Source: an uncultured Altererythrobacter sp.
Lineage (GTDB): Bacteria; Pseudomonadota; Alphaproteobacteria; Sphingomonadales; Sphingomonadaceae
DNA: 64,000 nucleotides
Assembly: GCA_946886565.1 (NCBI GenBank)
Contig: CAMPIX010000006.1
Location: 1 to 64,000 of the forward strand
Direction: 5' to 3'
Shown: positions 9,419 to 17,567 of the stretch, one piece after another
Layout of the letters: each line of letters starts with the position of its first letter
How positions within the stretch are numbered: position 1 is the stretch's first letter
Made by a program: the position numbers and the translations under genes
Notes under the pieces: generated by a model
What the model saw: the letters and a program-made list of their open reading frames with translations, nothing else
Databases searched by the model: none
What the model was told of the DNA's origin: nothing

Positions 9419-9720
9419 GTGGTCAAGGCAATTGCGGCCCATGACGGGCGGCTGGTCGGGGTGTGCGGAGCCGGCGACTTCCTCGGCAGATGAGCCTCGT
9501 TTCCGGTGAGCGCGCAACCGCCTCGCTCACGGTGACCAATCCGATGCGCGTCGCGGTGTTCGACCGCGATGCTCTGACCCAACTCGCCCGCTCGGTGCCG
9601 GAGATCCCCAATGCGCTCGATCGGGCGATCAACCGCGGTCTTGCGGCCAAGGTCCTGCGGATGAACAAGGCCGCGCGACGCATGATTTTGGGCGTTGACC
9701 GGGCTCGATGCCCGCCCTAA
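9419..9720 (+). pseudogene. Decayed cyclic-nucleotide-binding (CRP-like) domain fragment
   Basis: Two adjacent reading frames together spell the second half of a cNMP-binding domain. The first, 9419-9493, reads through an [18 protein letters not shown] stretch and then hits a stop. The second, from ATG 9490, continues [15 protein letters not shown] and VRVAVFDRDALTQLARSVPE. Loss of one base at the GDFLG-E-MSLVSG junction would explain the shift, because family members read GDFLGEMSLVSG there. No N-terminal half or HTH is visible. It occupies the 465-nt gap between purC and tRNA-Met. I judge it a broken remnant rather than a gene. Confidence 0.5.
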
Positions 9721-9784
9721 ACGCGCCGCCTGCCCCGGCTGCGGCCGGGATTTGCCGCGCGGGTTCCCGCCCCGGCACGCCTTG

Positions 9785-9861
9785 GGCGGAGTAGCTCAGG
9801 TGGTTAGAGCAGCGGAATCATAATCCGCGTGTCGGGGGTTCGAGTCCCTCCTCCGCTACCA
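9785..9861 (+). tRNA. tRNA-Met (CAU), elongator type
   Basis: A 77-nt cloverleaf ending in an encoded CCA. The acceptor stem pairs GGCGGAG with CTCCGCT (one terminal G-U). The D arm has AGCTCAGGTGGTTAGAGC. The anticodon stem GCGGA/TCCGC encloses loop ATCATAA with anticodon CAT. The T arm carries GGTTCGAGTCC. A Watson-Crick start of the acceptor stem apart from the wobble, and A-T-rich loop flanks, fit the elongator Met tRNA common in Alphaproteobacteria rather than the initiator. A lysidine-modified tRNA-Ile with the same CAT anticodon is less likely. Confidence 0.95.
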
Positions 9862-9899
9862 AGGCGCAGTTTCCACGGCCGGCTTCGCGCGGTCGAGGG

Positions 9900-10541
9900 C
9901 TATTCCGCCGGGACATTGCTGGCCGTTCGCCACGCGGGTATCGCTTCGGCGAGCACGCGCCAGGCCGAGCGCAGAAAAATCAACGCGATCATCCCGCCGA
10001 CGACGATGTCCGGCCAGGCGGAACCCGTCGCCCCTACGAGTCCCGCGGCGACGAGCACGCCGACGTTGGAAACGACGTCGTTGCGCGAGCATTCGAACGT
10101 GCTGCTCATGTTCACATTGCGGTTCCGGAAGCGCCAGAGCAACGCGAGGCAGACGAGATTGGCTGCCAGCGCAAGGCTGCCGAATACGAGCATCAGCGTG
10201 GAAGACGGCGGGACGCCGTTGGCGATCTTGTCGGCGATCTCCCACAGGATCGCCGCGCCGAACACCAGGATGATGACGCCCTTCGCGATCGCGGCGCCGG
10301 CTTCCCATTTCGCGCCGCGGTGCAGGGCGTAGAGGCTGAGCGCGTAGACCAAGCCATCGCCGAACATATCGACCGAATCCGCCATCAACGCCGACGAACG
10401 CGCGAGCACGCCGCCGGTAAACTCGGCGAAGAACATCGCAAAATTGATCGCCATCACGATGATGAGCACCCGGCGCTGATCGCGCCTGGTCGCGAGCTCG
10501 GCGATCGATTCGCCCTTCTTCGAGCAGCAGTCCTCGGCCAT
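9900..10541 (-). CDS. Cation diffusion facilitator (Zn/Cd/Co efflux) transporter
   Basis: Inner-membrane proton antiporter of 213 residues with about six hydrophobic segments. The metal site of the CDF family is seen as ADSVDMFGD (Asp58, Asp62) and as CSRNDVVSNVGVL later on. A Cys pair sits at the N-terminus (DCCSKKG) and could bind incoming metal. The protein lacks a long cytoplasmic C-terminal domain, so it is a compact CDF. ATG 10541 follows GGAAGGA. Its promoter region contains a MerR-type operator (10612-10642), which fits metal-induced expression. No MerR gene lies in the window. Confidence 0.87.
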   Translation of the reverse strand: MAEDCCSKKGESIAELATRRDQRRVLIIVMAINFAMFFAEFTGGVLARSSALMADSVDMFGDGLVYALSLYALHRGAKWEAGAAIAKGVIILVFGAAILWEIADKIANGVPPSSTLMLVFGSLALAANLVCLALLWRFRNRNVNMSSTFECSRNDVVSNVGVLVAAGLVGATGSAWPDIVVGGMIALIFLRSAWRVLAEAIPAWRTASNVPAE

Positions 10542-10611
10542 TCGCCGATCCTTCCGTTCCGAGGCGAGGCTGGTGCCGTGCGACCGGCGGCGCCTCGCCC
10601 AATCGAGTCGC

Positions 10612-10642
10612 TGTATGCACCTTGTATTGATTACAGGGTCAA
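10612..10642 (-). promoter_or_regulatory. MerR-family (CadR/ZntR-like) promoter-operator for the CDF gene
   Basis: On the minus strand a -35 box TTGACC (10642-10637) is followed by a 19-nt spacer and a weak -10 CATACA (10617-10612). The spacer carries a near-perfect dyad at 10619-10639: half-sites ACCTTGTA and TACAGGGT around TTGAT, read on the plus strand, with one mismatch. An over-long spacer filled with an ACC...GGT dyad is the hallmark of promoters activated by MerR-family metal sensors. It points at the efflux gene at 10541 and lies about 70 nt upstream. The motif is seen; the regulator is inferred. Confidence 0.75.
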
Positions 10643-10731
10643 GGCCGACCGAGGGGAGCGAGCCTTCCGAAGCCTTCGAAAGTCGTATTCGCGTTTGACC
10701 TGCCGCGCGCCTCGCGTAAGACGCGGCGCGG

Positions 10732-11475
10732 ATGAACGATGCTTTCGATCTTCCCGCGCCGCCGCCGTTCGAGCGGCTGATCGAAGAGCGCGCCATAGCG
10801 CTGTTTCTCGACTTCGACGGCACCTTGATCGACCTGGCGCATGCGCCGGGTGCGATCGTGGTGCCGGACGGCCTGCCGCGACGCCTGAAGGCATTGGCGG
10901 CGCGCCTCGACGGCAGACTGGCGCTGATCAGCGGGCGCTCGCTCGACGACCTTGCGGGGCATTGCCCGGTCGATGGAATCGCCTGCGCCGGCTCGCACGG
11001 CGACGACTTGCGCGATGCCGCGGGCGCGGTGATCGGCGATCCGGCGGGCGAGCTGCCGCGGGAAGCGTTCGAAGCACTCCACTCCGCCGCGCATGATCTC
11101 GGCGTCGCGCTCGAGGCCAAACCGCACGGCGCGGCGCTGCACTTTCGCGCCGATCCCGAACGCGGCGCCGCCGCGCACGACCTGGCCGATCGGGTGGCCG
11201 AGCGGTTCGGCCTCGCGACCAAACACGGCAAGCGCGTGGTGGAACTGACCCTGCCGGGCGCCGACAAGGGCGGGGCAGTGCGCGCGTTCCTCGAACTGCC
11301 GCCCTTCGCCGGCTCGATGCCCGTGTTCGTCGGCGACGACCTGACCGACGAAGACGGGATCGCCGCTTGCGCCGAGGCCGGCGGCTTCGGCATTCTCGTC
11401 GGCGACCGCACGCCCACGGGCGCGCGCTATCGCTTGCCCGACGTTCCCGCCGTCTATCAATGGTTGAGCCTGTGA
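10732..11475 (+). CDS. otsB: Trehalose-6-phosphate phosphatase
   Basis: HAD-superfamily phosphatase of 247 residues that converts trehalose-6-phosphate to trehalose. The nucleophile motif LDFDGTLID lies at residues 26-34 (Asp27), and motif IV reads VGDDLTDEDG. The conserved SGR and SHGDDLRD stretches also fit. It is the first gene of an operon in which the GH15 gene starts inside its last 16 bases. The product is an osmo- and desiccation protectant, consistent with the stress role of this operon in related bacteria. Confidence 0.94.
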   Translation: MNDAFDLPAPPPFERLIEERAIALFLDFDGTLIDLAHAPGAIVVPDGLPRRLKALAARLDGRLALISGRSLDDLAGHCPVDGIACAGSHGDDLRDAAGAVIGDPAGELPREAFEALHSAAHDLGVALEAKPHGAALHFRADPERGAAAHDLADRVAERFGLATKHGKRVVELTLPGADKGGAVRAFLELPPFAGSMPVFVGDDLTDEDGIAACAEAGGFGILVGDRTPTGARYRLPDVPAVYQWLSL

Positions 11476-13274
11476 CCCCATCCGACAAGACCTCGCTCGA
11501 ACTGTGGCCGATCGGCAATTGCCAGGTCAGCGGCCTCGTCGATACGCAGGGCGCGCTCGTATGGGGCTGCGTCCCGCGGGTCGACGGCGATCCGGTGTTC
11601 TGCGCACTACTTAACGGCGAACAGCGCGATTCAGGCACCTGGCGCTTCGAACTCGAAGGCCAGGTCGCCGCGACCCAGCACTACGAACGCAACACGCCGA
11701 TCCTCGTCACCCGGCTCGAAGCCGAAGACGGCAGTGCGGTCGAGATTCGCGACTTCTGCCCGCGGTTCGAGCGCAGCGGGCGGATGTACCGTCCGGTCGC
11801 CTACGTCCGCATCGTGCGACCGGTGGCGGGCAATCCGCGAATGAAGGTCGTGCTGCGTCCCACGCGGGGTTACGGCGCCAGGCCGGCGGAGACGACGCAC
11901 GGCACCAACCACATCCGCTATCTGGTCGGCGGTCAGGCCATGCGGCTCAGCACCGATGCGCCGGTCGGCTATATTCTGGAAGGCCGCGCCTATCGCGTCG
12001 AAAGCGACCAGCATTTCTTCCTCGGCCCCGACGAGCCGTTCTCGGGCAATCTGCGCGCCGAATTGCGCCAGATGGACGATCTGACGCGCAAGTACTGGAC
12101 GCTGTGGGTGCGCGGGCTGCACATTCCGCTCGAATGGCAGGACGAGGTGATCCGCTGCGCGATCGCATTGAAGCTGTGCCAGCACGAGGAGACCGGCGCG
12201 ATCGTCGCCGCGCTCACCACCTCGATTCCCGAGGCGCCGGACAGCGGGCGCAACTGGGATTATCGCTTTTGCTGGATTCGCGATTCCTATTTCACGGTGC
12301 AAGCGCTCAACCGGCTCGGCGCGCTCGACGTGCTCGAGAAGTATCTTTCCTACCTGCGCAACATCGTCGATTCTGCGCAGGGCGGGCAGATCCAGCCGCT
12401 CTATTCGGTGATGGGCGACAGCGCGCTCGACGAGAAGACCGCCGCGCATCTCGCGGGCTATCGGGGCATGGGGCCCGTCCGGGTGGGCAACGCGGCCTAC
12501 TACCAGGTTCAGCACGACTGCTACGGCCAGATCATCATGCCGACCGCGCAGGCGTTCTTCGACCGGCGCCTGTTGCGAATGGCCGACGAGCGGGATTTCG
12601 AAAGCCTCGAGAAAGTCGGCGAGATGGCGTGGAAAATGCACGACCAGCCCGACGCGGGCCTGTGGGAATTCCGCACGCGGCAGGAAGTGCACACCTATTC
12701 GGCGGTCATGTGCTGGGCGGCATGCGACCGGCTGGCCAACATCGCCGCGCATATCGGCAGGGACGAACGCCGCGCGCTCTGGCGCGAGCGCGCGGACGCG
12801 GTTCGCGAGAAGATCGAGCGCGAGGCCTGGGTCGACACCGACGAGGGCGGGCACTTCGGCGCGAGCTTCGAAAGCGACTACCTCGACGCGAGCCTGCTGC
12901 AGATGGTCGAACTGCGTTTCCTGCGCCCCGACGATCCGCGGTTCCAGTCGACCTTCGCTGCGGCGGAGAAGGCGCTGCGGCGCGGCGAGCACATGCTGCG
13001 CTACGCCAGCGAGGACGATTTCGGCCTGCCCGAGACCGCCTTCAACGTCTGCACCTTCTGGCTGATCGAGGCGCTGCACATGGCCGGCCGCGACGAGGAG
13101 GCGCGGGTCCTGTTCGAGACGATGCTCGCGCACCGTACCGCGTCGGGCATGCTGTCGGAGGATCTCGACTTCGACACCGGCGAGCTGTGGGGGAACTTCC
13201 CCCAGACATATTCGCTGGTGGGAATAATCAATTGCGCCGGCCTGTTGTCGAAACCGTGGAGCGAAGTGCGATAA
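11460..13274 (+). CDS. GH15-family glycoside hydrolase (trehalase or glucoamylase type)
   Basis: Protein of 604 residues with an N-terminal beta-sandwich (about 1-220) and an (alpha/alpha)6 barrel. Barrel motifs include NWDYRFCWIRDSYF and later RQEVHTYSAVMCWAACDRL, matching the GH15 family with its paired catalytic glutamates. GH15 covers glucoamylases and the trehalases known from actinobacteria. Its position between otsB and otsA argues for a role in trehalose or short alpha-glucan turnover, but substrate is not readable. ATG 11460 overlaps otsB by 16 bases, and the gene overlaps otsA by 19 bases, so the three are tightly coupled. Confidence 0.9.
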   Translation: MVEPVTPSDKTSLELWPIGNCQVSGLVDTQGALVWGCVPRVDGDPVFCALLNGEQRDSGTWRFELEGQVAATQHYERNTPILVTRLEAEDGSAVEIRDFCPRFERSGRMYRPVAYVRIVRPVAGNPRMKVVLRPTRGYGARPAETTHGTNHIRYLVGGQAMRLSTDAPVGYILEGRAYRVESDQHFFLGPDEPFSGNLRAELRQMDDLTRKYWTLWVRGLHIPLEWQDEVIRCAIALKLCQHEETGAIVAALTTSIPEAPDSGRNWDYRFCWIRDSYFTVQALNRLGALDVLEKYLSYLRNIVDSAQGGQIQPLYSVMGDSALDEKTAAHLAGYRGMGPVRVGNAAYYQVQHDCYGQIIMPTAQAFFDRRLLRMADERDFESLEKVGEMAWKMHDQPDAGLWEFRTRQEVHTYSAVMCWAACDRLANIAAHIGRDERRALWRERADAVREKIEREAWVDTDEGGHFGASFESDYLDASLLQMVELRFLRPDDPRFQSTFAAAEKALRRGEHMLRYASEDDFGLPETAFNVCTFWLIEALHMAGRDEEARVLFETMLAHRTASGMLSEDLDFDTGELWGNFPQTYSLVGIINCAGLLSKPWSEVR

Positions 13275-14674
13275 GTCGTCTTGTGGTCATCTCGAACCGT
13301 GTCGCGGTTCCCAAGGCGCGCGGCGCGGCGGGGGCGCAGGGCGGGCTGGCGGGTGCGCTCAACGCGGCGCTCAAGGACCACGGCGGTATCTGGTTCGGAT
13401 GGTCGGGCCAGGAATGCGCCGAGTTCAGCGGCGACATCAACCTTCAGAGCCACGAAGGCGTGACCACCGCGACGATCGACCTGCCGCATCAGGACGTCGA
13501 GGAATACTACAACGGCTACGCCAATGCGACGCTGTGGCCGCTGTTCCACTTCCGGCTCGACCTGACCGAATACGAGCGCGAGACGGGCAAGGGATACGAG
13601 CGGGTCAACGAGCGCTTCGCCGACAGCGTCGCGCCGTTGATCGAGCCCGACGATCTCGTCTGGGTTCACGACTATCACCTGCTCCCGCTCGGCGCGCGGC
13701 TGCGCTCGCATGGAGTGAAGAACCGCATCGGGTTCTTCCTCCATACCCCCTGGCCGCCGACGCGGCTGTTCGTCTCGCTGCCGTTCCACGAGCGGCTGGT
13801 GCGCACGATGCTGGAATACGATCTGATCGGCTTCCAGACCGAGGAGTGGCTCGAGAGCTTCTGCCACTATTGCAAGAAGGAGCTCGGCGCGAAAACCGAC
13901 GACGAAAGCGGCCGGATAGAGTTCGAAGGCCGGACCACTTATGCGCGCGCCTATCCGATCGGCATCGATTACGAGCACCTGATGGCCGAGGCCGACAGCG
14001 GAGAGGCGCGGCAGGCGGCGCAACGCCTGCTCGCCAGCACCCGCCGGCGCACCGCGATGATCGGGGTCGACCGCCTCGACTATTCGAAGGGGCTGCCCGA
14101 GCGGATCGACGGCATCGGCCGTTTCTTCGACGCCCATCCCGAGCATGTGCGCGACCTGGTGTTCATCCAGATCGCGCCGCCGAGCCGCGAGGATGTCGAA
14201 TCCTATCAGCACATTCGCGCCACGCTCGAGCAGAAATGCGGCCAGATCAACGGAGCGCGTTCCGAAGTCGACATCGTGCCGATCCGTTACGTCAACAAGG
14301 GCCACTCGCTGGCCGAGCTGTGCGGGTTCTACCGTGCCGCGAAGATCGGGCTGGTGACGCCGCTGCGCGACGGAATGAACCTCGTCGCCAAGGAATACGT
14401 CGCCGCGCAGGACCCGGACGATCCGGGGGTGCTGATCCTGTCGCGCTTCGCAGGCGCGGCGCAACAGTTGGGCTGCGACGGAGAGGGGGCGGTGCTCGTC
14501 AACCCGCACAGCCCCGACGATCTTGCGCAGGCGATCGGCACCGCTCTGGAAATGCCACACGAGGAGCGTAAGCGGCGATGGGAGGCGATGATCGGCACCG
14601 TGCGCGACGACAACGTCCAGCGCTGGACCGCGAACTTCACCGGCGATCTCGCCGCGATCGCCGTTCCCGCCTGA
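13256..14674 (+). CDS. otsA: Alpha,alpha-trehalose-phosphate synthase (UDP-forming)
   Basis: GT20 retaining glycosyltransferase of 472 residues. It joins UDP-glucose and glucose-6-phosphate to make trehalose-6-phosphate. Family motifs are the N-terminal SNRVAVP, WVHDYHLLPLG, IGVDRLDYSKGLPERI and LRDGMNLVAKEYVAAQ. I choose GTG 13256, just inside the end of the GH15 gene, because the conserved RLVVISNRV begins nine residues later; GTG 13283 is too late. A much longer open frame upstream is an antisense-like shadow of the GH15 gene. It closes the otsB-GH15-otsA operon. Confidence 0.94.
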   Translation: MERSAISRLVVISNRVAVPKARGAAGAQGGLAGALNAALKDHGGIWFGWSGQECAEFSGDINLQSHEGVTTATIDLPHQDVEEYYNGYANATLWPLFHFRLDLTEYERETGKGYERVNERFADSVAPLIEPDDLVWVHDYHLLPLGARLRSHGVKNRIGFFLHTPWPPTRLFVSLPFHERLVRTMLEYDLIGFQTEEWLESFCHYCKKELGAKTDDESGRIEFEGRTTYARAYPIGIDYEHLMAEADSGEARQAAQRLLASTRRRTAMIGVDRLDYSKGLPERIDGIGRFFDAHPEHVRDLVFIQIAPPSREDVESYQHIRATLEQKCGQINGARSEVDIVPIRYVNKGHSLAELCGFYRAAKIGLVTPLRDGMNLVAKEYVAAQDPDDPGVLILSRFAGAAQQLGCDGEGAVLVNPHSPDDLAQAIGTALEMPHEERKRRWEAMIGTVRDDNVQRWTANFTGDLAAIAVPA

Positions 14675-14708
14675 CAGGGGCGCCTGCGCTTGTGCCGCGC
14701 CGATCCGC

Positions 14709-15506
14709 ATGGCAGGGCGGCGCGCGATGGACAGCGACCGCGTCATCCCGCTCGAAGGGGTTCACAATTTCCGCGACTACGGCGGCTATCCGGTCGCCGG
14801 CGGCGGGCGGCTGAAACGCGGCCTGCTGTTCCGTTCGGGCCAGCACGTCGAAGCGAGCGACGCCGATCTCGCGCGGATCGCGGCGCTGGACCTGCGCCAT
14901 GTGATCGACTTTCGCGGTGCGAGCGAGCGGGAGACATATCCCTGCCGACGCGGCGAGGGCTTCTGCGCCGAAGTCGTCGCTTACGATGGCGAGACTGCCA
15001 ACCTTGCACCCCATGTCGAAGCCGCCGACGGTGTGCTGACCCTCGACGGCGCGCACCGGGCGATGGAGCGCATCTATCGCAACCTGCCCAACCGCGCGCC
15101 GGTGCTGTGGGTCATGCGCCGTTATTTCGCGATGCTGGCGGAAGGGGGCGGGGCGAGCCTCGTCCACTGCCTGGCGGGCAAGGACCGCACCGGCATGGCG
15201 GTGGCGCTGCTGCATCACGCGCTGGGCGTGCATCCGGACGACGCGATGGAGGACTTCCTCCTCACCAACCGCGCAGGCAATATCGAGGCGCGGATCGCGG
15301 CGGGCGGCGGCACGATCCGCGCGAAATACGGCACGATCGGCGACGACACGATCCGCGTGCTGATGGGCGTCGACCCGCGCTATCTCCTCGCAATGCGCGA
15401 AGCTGTGGAGGAAGCGCACGGATCGCTCGACGCCTTCCTCGCCGATGTGCTGGAGGTGGACGACGCGCGGCGCGCGGCGCTGCGCTTGCAACTCGTCGAA
15501 TCCTGA
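14709..15506 (+). CDS. Tyrosine-protein phosphatase (IphP-like)
   Basis: Protein of 265 residues with a PTP-loop HCLAGKDRTG (HC-x5-R) near residue 155, typical of the dual-specificity phosphatase-like family that includes IphP and mycobacterial PtpB. The N-terminal LEGVHNFRDYGGYPV and LLFRSGQHVEASDADL are also family hallmarks. Targets may be phosphoproteins or phosphoinositides; the sequence does not say. Two in-frame ATGs, 14709 and 14727, could start translation. It follows otsA by 34 nt and may be transcribed with it. Confidence 0.87.
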   Translation: MAGRRAMDSDRVIPLEGVHNFRDYGGYPVAGGGRLKRGLLFRSGQHVEASDADLARIAALDLRHVIDFRGASERETYPCRRGEGFCAEVVAYDGETANLAPHVEAADGVLTLDGAHRAMERIYRNLPNRAPVLWVMRRYFAMLAEGGGASLVHCLAGKDRTGMAVALLHHALGVHPDDAMEDFLLTNRAGNIEARIAAGGGTIRAKYGTIGDDTIRVLMGVDPRYLLAMREAVEEAHGSLDAFLADVLEVDDARRAALRLQLVES

Positions 15507-15545
15507 CCCACTTGGGGTTTCCGCCCCACATTGACGGACGTTCTC

Positions 15546-16520
15546 ATGGCTACCCACCGCACCAAGATGCTCATCATCGGCTCCGGCCCGGCCGGATACT
15601 CCGCCGCGATCTACGGCGCGCGCGCGATGATGGAGCCGATCGTGGTGCAGGGCCTCCAGCCGGGCGGGCAGCTGACGATCACCACCGACGTCGAGAACTA
15701 TCCCGGCTTCAAGGATGTGATCCAGGGCCCGTGGCTGATGCAGGAGATGCAGGCGCAGGCCGAGCACGTCGGCACGCGGATGATGTGGGACACGATCGTT
15801 TCGGTCGACCTCGAAGGCGGTGCGCCGTTCCGCGCGGTGGGCGACAGCGGCGACGAGTACATTGGCGACACGCTGGTCATTGCCACCGGGGCGCAGGCGA
15901 AGTGGCTCGGCGTTCCGGGCGAGCAGGAGCTGGGCGGCAAGGGCGTCTCCGCCTGCGCGACCTGCGACGGGTTCTTCTACCGCGGCAAGAAAGTCGCGGT
16001 GATCGGCGGCGGCAACACCGCGGTCGAGGAAGCGCTCTACCTCACCAACCACTCGGACGACGTGACGCTGATCCACCGCCGCGACGAATTGCGGGCGGAG
16101 AAGATCCTGCAGGAGCGATTGTTCAAGTCGGACAAGATTTCGACCCTGTGGAACAAGGCGGTCGAGAGCTTCGAGGGCGATCCGCTGGCGGGCGGGCTGA
16201 CGCATCTGGTGCTCAAGGACACGGTGACCGGCGAGACCTCGAAGCTCGAGGTGGACGGCGCCTTCGTCGCGATCGGCCATGCGCCGGCGACCGAGCTGTT
16301 CAAGGGCAAGCTCGAGATGGATGCGAACGGCTATCTGCTGGTCGAGCCGGGCACGCCCAAGACCGCGATCCGCGGCGTGTTCGCCTGCGGCGACGTGATG
16401 GACCACACCTACCGCCAGGCGGTCACCGCCGCGGGGACCGGCTGCATGGCCGCGCTCGACGCCGAGCGCTTCCTCGCGACGCTCGACTTCGCCCGGCACG
16501 AGGCCGAGGCGGCGGAGTAG
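15546..16520 (+). CDS. trxB: Thioredoxin-disulfide reductase
   Basis: FAD/NADPH flavoenzyme of 324 residues that reduces thioredoxin. The FAD-binding GSGPAGYSAAIYGARA sits at the N-terminus. The redox-active CATC lies at residues 137-140 in ACATCDGFF, and an NADPH fold GGGNTAVEEAL follows. The C-terminal FACGDVMDHTYRQAVTAAG is conserved. ATG 15546 is preferred over TTG 15531 because family proteins start close to the Rossmann strand. The gene ends just before a large palindromic repeat that separates it from the convergent MAPEG genes. Confidence 0.96.
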   Translation: MATHRTKMLIIGSGPAGYSAAIYGARAMMEPIVVQGLQPGGQLTITTDVENYPGFKDVIQGPWLMQEMQAQAEHVGTRMMWDTIVSVDLEGGAPFRAVGDSGDEYIGDTLVIATGAQAKWLGVPGEQELGGKGVSACATCDGFFYRGKKVAVIGGGNTAVEEALYLTNHSDDVTLIHRRDELRAEKILQERLFKSDKISTLWNKAVESFEGDPLAGGLTHLVLKDTVTGETSKLEVDGAFVAIGHAPATELFKGKLEMDANGYLLVEPGTPKTAIRGVFACGDVMDHTYRQAVTAAGTGCMAALDAERFLATLDFARHEAEAAE

Positions 16521-16530
16521 CGCCCACCTT

Positions 16531-16642
16531 CGTCCTTCGAGACGCCTTCAGACTGCGTCTTCAGGCTCCTCAGGATGCGGGTTGGCTTTGAACCGCTCAT
16601 CCTGAGGAGCCGAAGCTGAAAGCTGAGGCGTCTCGAAGGACG
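16531..16642. repeat. Nested palindromic intergenic repeat between trxB and the MAPEG genes
   Basis: Outer arms CGTCCTTCGAGACGCC (16531-16546) and its perfect complement (16627-16642) enclose a second pair, CTCCTCAGGATG (16566-16577) and its complement (16598-16609). The element fills the space between the convergent trxB and MAPEG stops and could fold into a long cruciform or act as a bidirectional terminator, though no T-tract is present. Its compactness suggests a REP-like mobile repeat. No second copy is seen in this window. Confidence 0.85.
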
Positions 16643-16643
16643 C

Positions 16644-17072
16644 CTAGAACACCGCCATCGCCGCGTGCAGGATCAGGGCGATCAGCACCAGGCTCGACAG
16701 CGCGAACAGCGCGAAGCGGAGCATGACCTTGTTCACGGTCGCTTGCACGATCGAGTGGATCACCCGCAGACCCACATAGGCCCACGCGAGCGTGGCGTTC
16801 AGCCCGTCGCCCTGACCGATGATCGCGAGCACCAGCCCGACCGCGTAGAACAGGGTCGGCGCCTCGTGCAGGTGATTGTAGTTGTGCGCCTTCCACTGGA
16901 TTTCGGGCGGGATCATCCCGTCGAGATCCTTGCCGGTGCCGCCGGTGAGCTTGGCCGTGTCGATCTTCGCGCGGTTCATGGCCGGGATGCGCGTGGCGTA
17001 CATCCACAGCCACATCACCATCGTCCACGCCATCAGCGCGACCAGCGGCTGGAGAATCGCCATGCCGATCAT
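16644..17072 (-). CDS. MAPEG-family membrane protein (downstream copy)
   Basis: Small integral membrane protein of 142 residues with about four hydrophobic segments. It shows the MAPEG pattern: an N-terminal helix, then RIPAMNRAK, the central KAHNYNHLHEAPTLFYAVGLVL, and a third block YVGLRVIHSIVQATVNKVMLRF (shown in parts: YVGLRVIHS, TVNKVMLRF). MAPEG proteins are trimeric enzymes of glutathione or eicosanoid metabolism, but bacterial members are mostly uncharacterised. ATG 17072 overlaps the upstream paralogue's stop (ATGA), so the two are coupled and probably arose by tandem duplication. Confidence 0.82.
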   Translation of the reverse strand: MIGMAILQPLVALMAWTMVMWLWMYATRIPAMNRAKIDTAKLTGGTGKDLDGMIPPEIQWKAHNYNHLHEAPTLFYAVGLVLAIIGQGDGLNATLAWAYVGLRVIHSIVQATVNKVMLRFALFALSSLVLIALILHAAMAVF

Positions 17073-17521
17073 GACACCACCGCCGGGTTCGCGAACACGG
17101 TAAGCATGATCGCATGCACGGCGAGCACCGCGAGACAGATCGTCGAGAGCAGGAACAGGCCGAAGCGCACCGGAAGCCTGTTGACCGTCGCCTGCCACAC
17201 CGAATGCACGATGCGGATCGCGACATAGGCCCAGGCGAACAACACGTCGTGCGCGTGGGGACCTACGATCGCGAGGATCACCACCACCGCGTAGAACAAC
17301 GTCGGCTGTTCGAGCAGGTGGGTGTAGTTGTGCGACTTCCAGTTGATCCGGTCGTCGATCACCCCTTCGAGATTCTGCCCGCGGCCGCCGGGCGCCGCGT
17401 TGCCGAGCCCGCCCATCTTGCGCATCGCCGGCAGGCGCGTCGCCGCCATCCACACCAGCATCACGAGCGTCCAGGCCACCAGCACGGCAGCGGGCGCGAG
17501 AATCTGTGCCTGCATCGTCAT
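17069..17521 (-). CDS. MAPEG-family membrane protein (upstream copy)
   Basis: Paralogue of the following gene, 150 residues, sharing the layout RLPAMRKM, KSHNYTHLLEQPTLFYAV and YVAIRIVHSVWQATVNRLPV. It contains about four membrane segments. A Gly-rich loop (GGLGNAAPGGRGQN) replaces the shorter loop of the partner. GGAGG directly precedes ATG 17521, and a second ATG lies two codons in. The close pairing suggests a hetero-oligomer or partly redundant enzymes; substrate unknown. It follows the threonine dehydratase gene by 46 nt on the same strand. Confidence 0.82.
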   Translation of the reverse strand: MTMQAQILAPAAVLVAWTLVMLVWMAATRLPAMRKMGGLGNAAPGGRGQNLEGVIDDRINWKSHNYTHLLEQPTLFYAVVVILAIVGPHAHDVLFAWAYVAIRIVHSVWQATVNRLPVRFGLFLLSTICLAVLAVHAIMLTVFANPAVVS

Positions 17522-17567
17522 CCCCTCCAGCGACCCGCGCGGAAACTGCGCCGCGGCGGGCCGGATG

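Noticed and set aside
9785..9861. Initiator tRNA-fMet or lysidine tRNA-Ile with CAT anticodon
   Set aside because: The initiator would have a mismatched first pair and three G-C pairs in the anticodon stem. The sequence matches the elongator Met tRNA pattern of Alphaproteobacteria better.
9785..9900. tRNA-Met as integration site of a genomic island
   Set aside because: No integrase, no repeated tRNA 3' end and only 38 nt to the next gene.
11367..11459. N-terminal extension of the GH15 gene
   Set aside because: These codons are Arg-rich and overlap otsB out of frame; the family N-terminus begins after ATG 11460.
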